Of a stretch of DNA of 64,000 bases, positions 47,701-57,227 are shown in pieces. Origin of the DNA: Ciona intestinalis (taxonomy: Eukaryota > Chordata > Ascidiacea > Phlebobranchia > Cionidae). Each line of letters starts with the position of its first letter. The stretch's first letter is position 1. The position numbers and the translations under genes are program-made. The notes under the pieces were generated by a model. That model was not told the origin of the DNA, did not search any database, and was given only the letters and a program-made list of their open reading frames with translations. The stretch spans positions 1,161,536 to 1,225,535 of the forward strand of contig NC_020177.2 in NCBI RefSeq assembly GCF_000224145.3, in the 5' to 3' direction.

Positions 47701-50017
47701 TTCACACCAGACACAAATTACTCTAACATTTTCACCCAGATGTATTTACGCCTCCTACTCAAACGACGATGCCCAAATATGGTCGTGGCTGAAAAAGAAC
47801 GAGATACGCTCCAGCGATGCTCACTCAAGCGCGTCCGACGTTGCGTGGAGGTTCCTCGAAACCTCGTTATCCGAACACGGGGAAATTGAAACGCACAAAA
47901 GTTCGAACTACCGAGCTGTGCTACAAACGTTGTTATCATATAGTTACCCACTACCTGCATGGTTTGTTAAGATATATAAGGTAATTTGTATTTATAATAT
48001 AAGGCATTAAGTTTGTGTAATATTTTGTCTTAAATATTTTTTTTATTGAAAATAAATATCTTTTTTTTATTCAAAATATAAGATATGAAAGTTATGTGAT
48101 ACTTTTTCTAATTTTAGGTATTTTTTTGACTGAAAATAAATATTCAACTATAAAATTAAGGACATTGTAGTTGTTTTATTTTTTTAAAAATTTTTGGTTG
48201 GTGTATTACTTTTTATAAATTAATAAACAAAATAAAAACCTTAAAATAAATCATTTAATTTTTTTGTCGAAAAAATAATTAGTTGAATGAATGAATTTAA
48301 CTTATTTATTATTGCGTGGCTGGCCAATGAAAGGTGTTATAACACAGGTGTTCTGTTTCATGCACCTCGTGCCAGCTTATGAGTTACCACGTATGTAACT
48401 TTGCAGTGATTGTTTTCCTATATGTGGTACCTTATAAACAGGCACGAGATGTACGTGCCAGAACACCTGTGTTATAACGACTGTCGTTGCCCTCTAAGCA
48501 CTGAAAAATACATTACATTTATAAAAATAAATAAAAAAACAAATAAAAATGAAAATTCTTTTTTTCAGAAAATCAACTGCCCAGAATTAATCCGAATGTT
48601 GTTGTGTTACGATTGGTTGGAGCTTTCAACAACATTATGTGTGGATTATATGAATGCTGTTATGGGAGTTTCACCCGCTGAGTTTGGTATCCATGTAAGT
48701 TAATGTTATAATTTTAACTGTTACTTTTGCTACCAGGCAAAATGTAAAATAATTTTTGTGGGGCTTATAGGTTTTTAAATACCATTTAAGCAGAAAAATA
48801 AAATATTTACTATTTTAATAACGCTTTTACAATACTAAAGGAAAAGTTATTGTTGCTAAAAAATCATAACGGCTCACGCAAAACATAAATATAAAAAACA
48901 CATAAATAACATATATATATAAAAAACATAGTTTATTGGGCAGTATGTGCTTTACTAAAAAAAATGATTTATTTTTGACTGCTTAAGGTATATTACTTAG
49001 GGTAAGATGCTCCATGTTTTCATTCAATTTTATCGTCCCATTCGGTAGTAAACAAAAACTATTTACAGAATTATATAACTGTAGGACTTTAATATTATAA
49101 ATAATAATATATGGGATATTATGTGCTAAGAGTAACTACACAGCACTACTACTATATATTATGCAATATGCGTGGTAGAAAATTAGCAATAGCAGTAATT
49201 TTCCACAAAATTACATACTTGGTAATTAGTAAGCGGGCATGAGGTGTATGAAACAGAAGACCTGTATTATAATGACTATCGTTTCCCAGCCATGCAAGGA
49301 TTAAGCAAGTTACATTTAATACAATACAGTAAATATATCTTTATTACATCACAGAGTTCATTATTAAACATAAACAAACAAGTGTGGAGTCCTCAGAATG
49401 AAATTTCCCAACTTCTCTCTGTGTTGGATGATATGAGACATGAAGAGAAATATAACAAGGTTTGGGAATATTTTAATATATCGGTTTGTACCACTATGTG
49501 CACATGTGTATCTGACGCAGTGGTTATAGCGCTTGCATCGTAACTAAAGGGACAGGGTTCAAGACTCGACGCTGCTACCATTGTGGGCGTATGTGTCCTC
49601 GGGCAAGACACTTACCGGCAATTGCTCCAACCCAGTGGTCACTAATGGGTTGGAGGGATGGTCAGTGGGCAAAGTAGTTTTATTTTCTAATGATTATTGT
49701 TATTTATATTTGCTACAATAAAAAAATTCTTAGTTTTGTACTATTTATTATATATATATTTTATATTTTCTGGTGTTTTGATGTTTTAGCACACCTACAA
49801 AAAGTTGTTTAAAAAATGTTTCGGAAATTAGTTTGCCAAAGTTTAACTATTAAAAAAAAATTTAAATTAAAAAAATAATTCATCTGTTAATAATAAATTT
49901 ATAATTTACATTTTTTATCAGCTTTACAAAACTCTGTTTTCCAAACGTGAGGAATATTTTGAAGAAATAAAACGAGTTTCCGCAACCGACAGATTCCATG
50001 CATCCATGGTCCATTGA
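29755..50017 (+). CDS. NUP160: Nucleoporin NUP160 (nuclear pore Y-complex), complete apart from a duplicated segment
   Basis: Thirty exons join in frame (4038 nt, 1345 aa): 29755-29845, 30437-30533, 31085-31188, 31644-31738, 32230-32407, 32558-32745, 33275-33344, 33619-33722, 34099-34317, 34666-34848, 35421-35588, 38578-38674, 38935-39097, 39393-39508, 39821-39963, 40197-40288, 40642-40830, 41476-41647, 42329-42457, 42953-43048, 43494-43595, 44213-44302, 44890-45001, 45346-45521, 46437-46589, 47157-47299, 47740-47980, 48569-48694, 49355-49459, 49922-50017. NUP160 hallmarks: WKTSGNTLELYEYA near the N-terminus, ICKDHKIRVWSC in the beta-propeller, WALWQDTDDQ, KKGYVSQQIPVSML, YYDLLFSFHVYRGNYGR, LRLVDKQYRWLVHPV, VHSSYFNDAFIICDKF and LPAWFVKIYK. 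Human NUP160 is about 1436 aa. It is a propeller plus alpha-solenoid scaffold of the NUP107-160 complex. Exons 8-11 occur a second time (35956-37955), listed separately. Many introns are filled by repeats. Confidence 0.95.
30569..30743. mobile_element. Small hAT-like inverted-repeat element (NUP160 intron 2)
   Basis: Perfect 15-bp ends CAGTGGCGCAGCCAG and CTGGCTGCGCCACTG enclose a G-run/C-run and A/T-rich interior. CAGTGGCG-type ends resemble hAT elements. A lone copy of the same end lies at about 21084-21098. Confidence 0.7.
33616..35830 (+). repeat. Copy 1 of a 2.2-kb direct duplication containing NUP160 exons 8-11
   Basis: It matches 35956-38200 throughout exons and introns, with scattered substitutions and small indels (offset 2336 rising to 2367). 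It ends at the N gap 35831-35955. Included are a SINE body (about 35610-35830), a truncated family-A element (34500-34632) and a family-C fragment (35240-35390). Confidence 0.95.
35831..35955. other. Assembly gap (125 N)
   Basis: Lies exactly between the two duplicate copies. Confidence 0.99.
35956..38200 (+). repeat. Copy 2 of the NUP160 exon 8-11 duplication (exons 35956-36058, 36435-36653, 37014-37196, 37788-37955)
   Basis: The four exons keep open frames and splice sites. The first bases after the gap have dropped single bases compared with copy 1 (for example AATTCGCGTTGTTC for AAATTCGCGTTTGTTC), as at a low-quality read end. Exonic differences are mostly synonymous, with at least two replacements (Ala/Thr, Met/Thr). 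The four exons total 674 nt, not a multiple of three, so using both copies would break the reading frame. Best read as a second haplotype; only one copy belongs in the gene model. Confidence 0.9.
38820..38862 (-). mobile_element. SINE tRNA-like head fragment
   Basis: CTGCGCTAACCACTATGCCA followed by CGGCGCC, the inverse of the SINE head. Confidence 0.6.
40035..40190 (+). repeat. Short A/T-rich tandem repeat, ~17-19 bp period (NUP160 intron 15)
   Basis: Repeated TTTTTTACAATATTA-type units run to within about 10 bp of exon 16. The apparent Phe/Ile-rich open frame across it is an artefact. Confidence 0.8.
40388..40574 (+). mobile_element. Family A element (NUP160 intron 16)
   Basis: GGGGAAGATGGGACACC at the left; CCCCTTTTCCCCCACCCTAC at the right. 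Confidence 0.88.
40873..41367 (+). repeat. 91-bp tandem array, each unit a hairpin (NUP160 intron 17)
   Basis: Units start with ACCAAGTTACTGTC at 40897, 40989, 41080, 41171, 41262 and 41353 (period 92, then 91). Each full unit carries GACAGTAACTTGGT about 50 bp later, the reverse complement of its own start. That gives a 14-bp perfect stem, extendable with G-U pairs. Two of the units have AATTTACTG instead of AAGTTACTG. Confidence 0.95.
41695..42287. mobile_element. Head-to-head pair of tRNA-derived SINEs (NUP160 intron 18)
   Basis: 41695 to about 41973 is in minus orientation (AATGAATGTAACTTGCTTTA first). 41974-42287 is plus (GGCGCAGTAGCATATTGGTT first). The two tRNA-like heads meet near 41970. 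Confidence 0.8.
44328..44650. repeat. Inverted-repeat cluster in NUP160 intron 22
   Basis: CTCATCTGGTATAAAA near 44340 is answered by TTTATACCAGATGA near 44408. A second half copy (TAATCTGGTATAAAA, near 44503) is followed by CGAAACGTCGAAAATACACT. Non-coding. Confidence 0.55.
45016..45100 (+). mobile_element. Truncated family A element (NUP160 intron 23)
   Basis: GTAGGTTGGGGAAGATGGGA at the left end; the right half is missing. Confidence 0.75.
45881..46072 (-). mobile_element. Family A element (NUP160 intron 24)
   Basis: GTAGGATGGGGTAAGCTGGG at the left, interior reversed, CCATCTTCTCCTTCCTAC at the right. Confidence 0.82.
46203..46396 (+). mobile_element. Family A element (NUP160 intron 24)
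   Basis: GTAGGGTGGGGGAAGATGGG at the left and GTCCCATCTTACCCCACAGA at the right. With the 45881 copy it forms an inverted pair in one intron. Confidence 0.85.
46790..47077 (+). mobile_element. tRNA-derived SINE, near full length (NUP160 intron 25)
   Basis: AAAGTGATTAGCGCGCCTGC head; box-B-like GTGGGTTCAAGGCTC; tail GAGGATAAAGTAAGTTACAT. Confidence 0.85.
47307..47715 (+). repeat. 71-bp tandem repeat filling NUP160 intron 26
   Basis: Units begin at 47308, 47379, 47450, 47521, 47592 and 47663 (last partial). Consensus parts are CTCATGCTCACTGTCGAGTT, TATAACATGGGTGTCTTC and TTATACACCAGACACACATG. The array begins 7-8 nt after the exon-26 donor (GTAAGTA) and ends about 25 nt before the exon-27 acceptor. 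The same repeat, inverted on the DNA but in the same sense relative to the gene, fills an OGDH intron at 57390-57930. Confidence 0.95.
48295..48520. mobile_element. SINE body fragments in both orientations (NUP160 intron 27)
   Basis: TTATTGCGTGGCTGGCCAAT and TTCATGCACCTCGTGCCAGC (minus), then AGGCACGAGATGTACGTGCC and AACACCTGTGTTATAACGAC (plus). Confidence 0.65.
49505..49660 (+). mobile_element. SINE head, truncated (NUP160 intron 29)
   Basis: GACGCAGTGGTTATAGCGCT, GGTTCAAGACTCGACGCTGC, GTGTCCTCGGGCAAGACACT. Confidence 0.75.
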
Positions 50018-50121
50018 AAATCGAATGTTTGTAAATCCAATTATGAGCAGTTTTGAGAAAAAGTGCTTTTTTGCGATTTTGTAAAAACAGTTCAATTTTT
50101 GTACCAATTGTGTAAAGTGTC

Positions 50122-50127
50122 AATAAA
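50122..50127 (+). promoter_or_regulatory. NUP160 poly(A) signal
   Basis: AATAAA about 105 nt past the NUP160 stop, followed by a T/G-rich stretch (AAAGTGTCTTTTATTTGGTT). Confidence 0.6.
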
Positions 50128-50846
50128 AACTGCCTTTTCTAAAAGTGTCTTTTATTTGGTTTTACATGTTTGGTTTGTCCTGAATCAATATATAACATAA
50201 CACAACATTATAAGGAATGTTTAAATTATGAATGAATGAATGTAACTTACTTTATCCTAGCGCGGCCTGAAAACGACAGTCGTTATAACACGGCTGTTCT
50301 GTTTCATACACCACGTGCCAGCTTAAGAGTTACCAAGTATGTTACTTTGTATGTGATTATTTGGGGAGAATTTTGGTGTTGATTCTTTGCGTTCTTTAAA
50401 CAACAGGATCTTCGCAATCGTTTTCAAAGAGATAAATAAAAGTTATGTTATCAACGTTGTTACTTTGCAAGCATATTTTTGTTAAGCTTTGTCTGCTGCT
50501 GTCTGTTCGCTGCTTCTTTTGCAGGCATCGCGTGTTTGCTGTTAGCAAACTGAGTGTTGACATTTGAGTTTCGGCTATTAATGATTAGGCTTCATCTGAA
50601 ACGGTATATGTAAGTTACACAGGGAGAGCCTAGTATTAGTTTTAGACAAGTTTCAAATACAGAACAGGTGTTTGGATATTTTTACGACTGTCGCTTTGTT
50701 GCCAATTCCCTTTTCTTCGCTATTTTAAATAATTAATCTAATCTTCTGTATAACTAGAGATGGAAAAACATATTGTTTTTATGCTGTTTTAACGTCTATG
50801 CCTGAAGTCGATTAAAAGTAGCTGACTTTGTGAATATAAATAAAAA
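50128..50846. other. Intergenic between NUP160 and the NHL gene
   Basis: Contains a SINE body (-) at about 50230-50350 and a family-D scrap at about 50395-50460. About 730 bp, too long for a typical Ciona-type operon junction. No exon recognised. Confidence 0.5.
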
Positions 50847-53800
50847 ATGTCAGAATGGTCAATGGTAAACTCATACAACCACCTCGGCTGTGCTGTTGGA
50901 CAGTTCGATAATGCACGAGGTTTTGATTTGTCAGTTAAATGTCGGACGTTAACCGTTACAGACATCAATAACAAACGAATACAGGTAATCTAGGCAAAGT
51001 TGGTTTAGCAGCCACGCTTTTATCTGATACATTTATTCAAGTAGTTTTTACCTGCAGTTTGTATACAACTAGTATTGTCGTTTTGTTTCTAAATCTAATG
51101 CAAGTATGTTGTTTTACGGTTTGTTTTGACGTATATAAATACAGTTTTAAGGCGGGCACGAGGTGTATATGAAACAGATCACCCGTGTTATAACAACTGT
51201 AGTTTCCCAGCACCCGAGGGTAATGCACATTACATTCATTCATTTATAATTACATTTGTTCATTCATGCTTCTATTCCAGGTGGTGGACGACCAAGGAAA
51301 ATATTTACACCACTGGAGTGTTACAGTAAACGGTTTACGACTCTGTCCTTTAAATCTACGAAGGCAAGATAACGAAGTAGTGGCAGCTGTAGTAGAAGGG
51401 TGTGCGGTGCTATATAACTGTCCTAATGTTACAGGTTAAGATCACTAAAGTATTGCTGTTTAAGAAATACTTAAGTTAGAGCGTTTGCAACGAACTCGGT
51501 ATCGTTTTTATTATAGACGTGTGGTTTTATAGAGTCATAAATTAATTTTCCAAATTGGTATAGTTACACAGAAAAAATCATCCACAAAGTTACATATGTG
51601 GTAATCCATACGCTGTACGAGGTGGGCACCTTTTTTAGGCCATCTATTCATTCTGTGTAATCGTTTTATTTGGTAGTAAACAAAAAACAGTCAAAGAATT
51701 ATTATAAAACCGTTATCCCACGACTCCCATTGACCGTTCTTAATTGTTTAAAACACGATCAGGATATTTGGATATTATGTGTTAAAGGTGTCCCCTGCCC
51801 TGATATATGAAATAATAAAACAGCCGTGTTATAAAAACTTACGTTCCCATGCTACGCAACATAAAAAAATTACATTCATTCAACGGTGTTGCCCGCCATG
51901 GTCTTAAGATTTAGGCAAATATAAGTTGACTTGTCCCCCTACCTAATCTGAACATATTATTTTACAGATTTCCAAGGTATAACAGTCAAGTTATTGCATA
52001 CATTTGGCAACGACGATCTCGTTTTTCCACGCAGCATACTCGTTAATAGTAAAGACCAATACGTGATAAGTGATGTAGGTCGACAGCGTGTAACTGTACA
52101 TGACGTGTATGGCAAGGTGTTACGTGCCATTGGTAAGTTAACATGTAGTAGGGTGGGGTAAGATGGGATTTGGTTTTGTTATCTTTTATTATCTCATTTG
52201 GCAGTAAACAAATAATTTAACAAGATTTATCCCCGCGAGTCAAAAAGAACGTTGTTAATTGTTTATAACTAGATCAGTAAATATGGGTTTAAGGTTCTAG
52301 CGGTATCCTATTTTACCGCACAATACTATAACACGAATTTGATTTTTGAATGTCGTAGCAAAAACTTGATTTTTGAATGTAATAGTTTTTGAAGTAGAAA
52401 AACGAATTGTTGAAACACCGAAAAGACAGCGAAACAACAGTCGTTTAAACACGCTACCCGTCAACTTTGCGACACTTGTATGCAGTATGGTTTATAAAAC
52501 TACATGCTTAGTATAAAATATTGTATAGAGTGCTTTCATTGAATTAAAGTTTAAGGTACATTTTGAATTTAGCACTTATTTTGATGAAACATTAAAATAA
52601 TCGTTTAATTAGTCGCTAATTATGCGGTTTTAAATCTAAAAATTTAGTCTAAAATTTATAAATCTATATTATGATTTTATTATAATCAAGAGATTAAAGA
52701 ATAAATGCTAGAATTAAAAACTGAAATAAGTTCGAAAAAAGGCTCCCAATAAACCAACAACAAGACAACTGTTCGACTAAATAGGATCTGTATTACCACT
52801 TACGTGCTCAATAATGATATACATGAATGAATGAATCAATAACACTTATTTATTTTCATGTGGTGGGGCAAATAACACGCGTGTTCTATTTCATTCACCC
52901 TGTGCTCGCTTACGAGTTACCAAATAGGAAACTTTGGAAGTGATAGTTATTTTGGGAGTTGGTCTTTTTTTCTATTGGAGCAATGTACAAGATTACGTGC
53001 TACATAAAGTGTACAGATTGTCACTTTCTTCGTAACTTCATCTCTGAAATCTTCAAAGAGTAATAGTAGCCTCGCCACGGTTCCCAGTTTACCCCATTTG
53101 CATACGAAGCATGTTGTCCAGTCAGGTAGAGGCCGTTTAAGTTAGCGGAATGACATGCGGTGTACCACCATCCACCCTTGAACCTCTCTGCGCAACTACC
53201 TGGATAGGCATCCTGGTCGCGATCCTTTGTCGAAAAATTCCCCGATCTCATGGCCGCACCTAAAAACATATAAGTCTTTAATGTTCAATATAAATATCTC
53301 TTCAGTAGGCTTCAACATTAGAAACGCAAATAGATTAGTTTTAATTGCCACTTTTTGACACCTGTGGAATGATTACTAGATAAATAAAAACGTTTCGAAA
53401 CTTACTGGTTGTTTTGTCTTACCTGCATTACCACTGTAACCGGATACACCAAGTGCATACAGAGGCGCCCCCGACACAACGAAGTTGCTAAAACGAAAAT
53501 ATTTTTGATTATCTTTTGTTTAAAAGTATTTTCGGATAAATTACCTGTAAACTGCATGACTTTTATTGCCGTCAAAATCTTCCAAGTCGACTCTCATCTC
53601 GTATTCATTATTAGCTGTCAAATTGTGGATCACATTCAAGCCTACAATGAAAAGTTAGATAGTCCATTAGGAAAATGGCCAACATGGTTTTATATAAATA
53701 AGCTTCTATTCTTACCAAGCCAAAATTCGCCTTCCAAACCCCCGAAACCGGAAACATAATCGTCCCAACCCCTAAAAAAGTTTTCTGAGCCGTCTTTACG

Positions 53801-56298
53801 TCTTTGAAATACCTTTACAAAGAAGATTTGTTGAAATATTAAAACCAAAAATGATGTACTGTCCACATACCACCCAACCACCGCCATCAGTTACTAAATC
53901 GCAATAAACTTGAACGCCAACTTGTGAACCAGGATTAGGGTATATGGTGTAAACTCCGCCTTTCGACCAGTTCGGTTTCCTTGTTGAGACATCCTGGCAC
54001 GATCGTGGCATCAGTAATTCTAAGAGTTGAATGAATATGTTATATGTAACTTTTTTATCTTTGCGTGGCGGTGTAACAACCATCGTTATAACATTATAAC
54101 ATGCACCTCGAGCGCAGTTATAAATTACCACGTGTGTAAGTTTTTGGCAGATTGTTTGCGGCGCCGTAGCACAGTTGGTTAGCGCGCCTGTATGTAACCC
54201 AGAGGTATTGGTTTCATAGCTCTTCGCTACTACGAATGTGGGCGTATGTGTTCTTGGGCAAGACACTTAACGAAAATTGCTCCAAGCCAGTGGTAACTGA
54301 TGGGTTGTCCAAGTTATCAGCCACACATACCAAAATAAAAAAATCAAAATCCGTGTTATAACGACTGTTGTTTTCCGCCCACGCGAGGATAAAGTAAGTT
54401 ACATTCATACAATTGTGCATAGTTGCCCTTTCTCGCCTTTTTGTCCCTTTGGGCCCACAGGTCCAGTAGGACCTTTTTTACCCGGTGGGCCAGCCCGCAC
54501 CGCAGCGCCGTTCGTAGTTTGAACTCCAAGGACGTGACCGTATTCCATACGACAAGATTCAAGTGTTACTTGGCCATTTACAAAACAAACGAAACTCAGA
54601 ATGAACACAGACGATAGCAATCGAAACATAACTATATTATGTTCTGGTTGTACGCAGCCTAATGAGAAAAAAAAAGATATTTATAAATCCAATATGAGAA
54701 AAAATGAACCTCTTTGTCTAGTAGCCCAAACCCTTAAACATAACGTTTGTACATGTTTCTCTTTTGCTAAACTAAACAATTAAACTTCAGCGAAAATCAT
54801 TTTACCAACTGCCAGTGGCAATCAACTACCGTGTGGGTAGTATAACTTCAACTAAACGAACCAGTGCTTTTGCTCAAGTTTCGTGTACTTATTGTACTTA
54901 TATTAGTACAGGCTTGCTCACGACTTGAGATCAGTTAGGAACTTTCATTAAAGCTTGACGTGGTAATATATTTGTTCGGACCGGTCCCAATTCAATAGAC
55001 GGAACAAATATATCACGACAATAGAATTTAACAACGCGGGGTAACTCGTTTTGCTTCATCAAAACAACTTTGATTGATTGTGAAAAGTTCCAGCAAAACA
55101 CCAATCCAACCACGCTTTGGCAAGTAGTTTGATAAATGACGTAAGATTGGTTTCCGCTCACTCGAGTGAGCACGTATTAAACTAATTAGCATAATATTAA
55201 TTAAACCTTTTACTGCAACGGTCGACTAAGCTCGATCAAAAACAAAACAGAAGTAACCTTCTGATTTAAGTCGGCATTGGTGACTGTGTAGCAGTAGGTG
55301 AATGCATTTATAAATGTATTATAATTCATGAAACTTATTACGTATGAGGATTGAGTATTTGATAAAGAATATATAATAGGGTAGGGAAAGATGGGGCACC
55401 TTTTCATTCATTTTTCTCAAACCATTCGGTAGTAAACAGAGATCATTTAAAGAATTATAAAACCGTATCCTCAGGACCCGCAAATACCGATGTTAATTGT
55501 TTAAAACATGATCCCGATATTTGGATATTATGTCCCATCTTACCCCACAGAACTCTATATGTAAACGTGTTGTAACTGGTTGTGCTGGTTTGTATATTAG
55601 ACTAGTAGACCTTTTATTACCACGCAGTAATTAAGTTATGTGGGGTAGGATATAACAATCTATATTTTAAAAACACCGTTTCGAATGAATGAATGTATAT
55701 TACTTTATCCTCGCCTGGCCGGAAAACGACAGTTGTTAAAAACTGGTGTTCTGTTTCATACAGCTCGTGCCAGCTTACGAGTTACAATGCATGTTACTTT
55801 GTGGTCATACAACAGGTCACAGTGAAGATACAATGCGATTCAACTGGCCTTACTATATGTGTGCTGACAGTAAAGGTCGTATTGCTGTGTCCGATTCACA
55901 TAACAGATGCGTGAAATTATTTGATGAAAAAGATTTCAAATTTATTTCTTCTTTTGGGGAGAACGAGCTCACGTGCGCCACCGGTGTTTGTGAAAGTTTA
56001 GACGGAAGGTAAAGTTTTACAAAATAATAAAAAAAATACTAAAAGTTTCACCCATAAAGTTACAAACGTTGTAACTGGTAAGCAGGCGCAAGGTGTATGA
56101 AACAGAACATCTGTGTTATAACGACTATCGTTTTCCCGCTACGTGAAAATAAAGAGAGTCACATCACGGCCTACCAGAGACATAGTCACATTCATTCATT
56201 TTTTCAGGTCGTTTTACGTCGGGGACTACGATACTAAATCCCTCATAGAGTATTCAACAGATGGTAAATACATTGGACATATTGACAAAAAGACATAA
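50847..56298 (+). CDS. NHL-repeat beta-propeller protein, TRIM2/3-like propeller without RING or B-box
   Basis: Five exons join in frame: 50847-50984, 51281-51434, 51968-52132, 55816-56008, 56208-56298 (741 nt, 246 aa). It has NHL-type strands: [11 protein letters not shown] ... [60 protein letters not shown] with [28 protein letters not shown]. The stop (TAA, 56296) follows an AAAAA run. One base fewer there would continue the protein in frame to TAG at 56441-56443 and add another blade-like segment (YKIDDRGRIFTTTRDGFDRV), so the annotated C-terminus may reflect a one-base error or polymorphism. No RING, B-box or signal peptide is seen. The ATG at 50847 is the first in frame, but an upstream exon cannot be excluded. 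Intron 3 (52133-55815) contains the antisense ficolin-like gene. Confidence 0.8.
51625..51798 (+). mobile_element. Degenerate family A element (NHL intron 2)
   Basis: GGTAGTAAACAAAAAACAGT and AATTGTTTAAAACACGATCA remain; the ends are decayed. Confidence 0.65.
52148..52325 (+). mobile_element. Degenerate family A element (NHL intron 3)
   Basis: Left end GTAGGGTGGGGTAAGATGGG is intact; the right end (CTATTTTACCGCACAATAC) is diverged. Confidence 0.65.
53021..54629 (-). CDS. Ficolin-like secreted lectin (signal peptide, collagen repeat, fibrinogen C-domain), nested antisense in the NHL gene
   Basis: Exons: 54411-54629, 53871-54019, 53716-53812, 53545-53641, 53423-53487, 53021-53259. Exon 1 encodes a signal peptide ([18 protein letters not shown]), a short spacer with one Cys, and about seven Gly-X-Y triplets (from [16 protein letters not shown]). 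Exons 2-6 make a full fibrinogen-like domain: [64 protein letters not shown] (calcium site), [20 protein letters not shown] and [21 protein letters not shown]. Cysteine and Trp spacing fits ficolins, which bind acetylated glycans and trigger the lectin complement pathway. Exons 2-6 join perfectly. The exon 1/2 junction does not: the only visible donor (GTATGA) leaves phase 0, but exon 2 starts with two bases of a codon. The intervening intron is two SINEs, so the true junction needs a transcript. Confidence 0.87.
54032..54418. mobile_element. Two SINEs making up ficolin-like intron 1
   Basis: 54032-54155 is a SINE body in minus orientation. 54160-54418 is a near-complete plus copy: GCGCCGTAGCACAGTTGGTT head, GTGGGCGTATGTGTTCTTGG, and a tail ending at the exon-1 border (ACATTCATAC). 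Confidence 0.82.
54630..55377. other. NHL intron 3, upstream region of the nested ficolin-like gene
   Basis: Unique DNA that should contain the antisense gene's promoter. A short dyad (TATTTGTTC near 54968 and GAACAAATA near 55001) is the only structure seen. Confidence 0.35.
55378..55553 (+). mobile_element. Family A element (NHL intron 3)
   Basis: GGGTAGGGAAAGATGGGGCA at the left; TCCCATCTTACCCCACAGA at the right. Confidence 0.8.
56040..56165 (+). mobile_element. SINE body (NHL intron 4)
   Basis: AAGCAGGCGCAAGGTGTATG and AACATCTGTGTTATAACGAC. Confidence 0.65.
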
Positions 56299-57227
56299 CC
56301 AACACCTACCGCTGATATACAAAATAGACGACCGTGGAAGGATTTTCACAACAACAAGGGACGGGTTTGACCGTGTACGCGAAATACGAACAAAGATGAT
56401 CTTTTTGTGTGCTGCGCAAAAGTTGTTAACAATAACATGCTAGATGTACCTTTAGTTATGTTGAAAATATAGAGTGGGGAAGATGGGACATCTTTTAGTT
56501 CTATTTACTCGTCCCATTTGGTGGTAAACAAACAATTATAAAACTGTATCCTCACGACTCCCATAGACCGTTGTTACTTGTTTAAAACACGATCAGGATA
56601 TTTGAATATTATGTGCTAAAGATGTCCCAACGTTATACTTAGCAAAATATTAGCAATTCGTAAAAAAGTCCTTTCGTAAGCTGGTGTAAAAGGCACCATC
56701 TTTCAAACATGAATAATTAAAACAGACTGTACGGGTTCGAGGCTCAATGCTGCTATAATTACGCATATTTGTAGGCAAGACACTTAAGATTTATTGCTCC
56801 AAGCCAGTGGTCACTAATTGGTTGTTTAAAAAGTTACATACGTTGTACCTCGTAAGCGGGGACGAGGTTTATAAAAAAAGAGCACCTATGTTATAACTTT
56901 ACAAATTATCACCGTAAAAAATAACCAGTTCGAATTTTCGACCAAACAGACTTAAATAACGAAAAATTAATGTTTATTATATGCTTGTATCATAATTTAT
57001 AAACAAAACATTTGAAACATTCAAGTAGGGTAGAGAGAAAAGTTTCCAAAATGTAGAATTGAAAACTTACAACAAACACCACGTTTGCGAGTGCAAAACA
57101 AAAACGACTGAATTTTAAGGCAGGGGTATATCAAATATCACTACAAATCATATTGACATGCACAAGGTATTAACTATATTGAAAGAACAGATATTTTATA
57201 AAGTTTACAGCTTTTGGTGTTTGGTAA
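56299..57227. other. Convergent intergenic region NHL / OGDH
   Basis: Holds the possible frameshifted NHL C-terminus (to 56443), a family-A element (56473-56632), SINE fragments (56725-56900), and an OGDH poly(A) candidate (AATAAA on the minus strand at 56973-56978, about 250 nt past the stop). Confidence 0.5.
56473..56632 (+). mobile_element. Family A element
   Basis: GAGTGGGGAAGATGGGACAT at the left; GATGTCCCAACG at the decayed right end. Confidence 0.78.

Noticed and set aside
50018..50846. NUP160-NHL operon (Ciona genes are sometimes polycistronic)
   Set aside because: The spacing is over 800 bp, with a poly(A) signal and SINEs between; operon spacers are normally very short.
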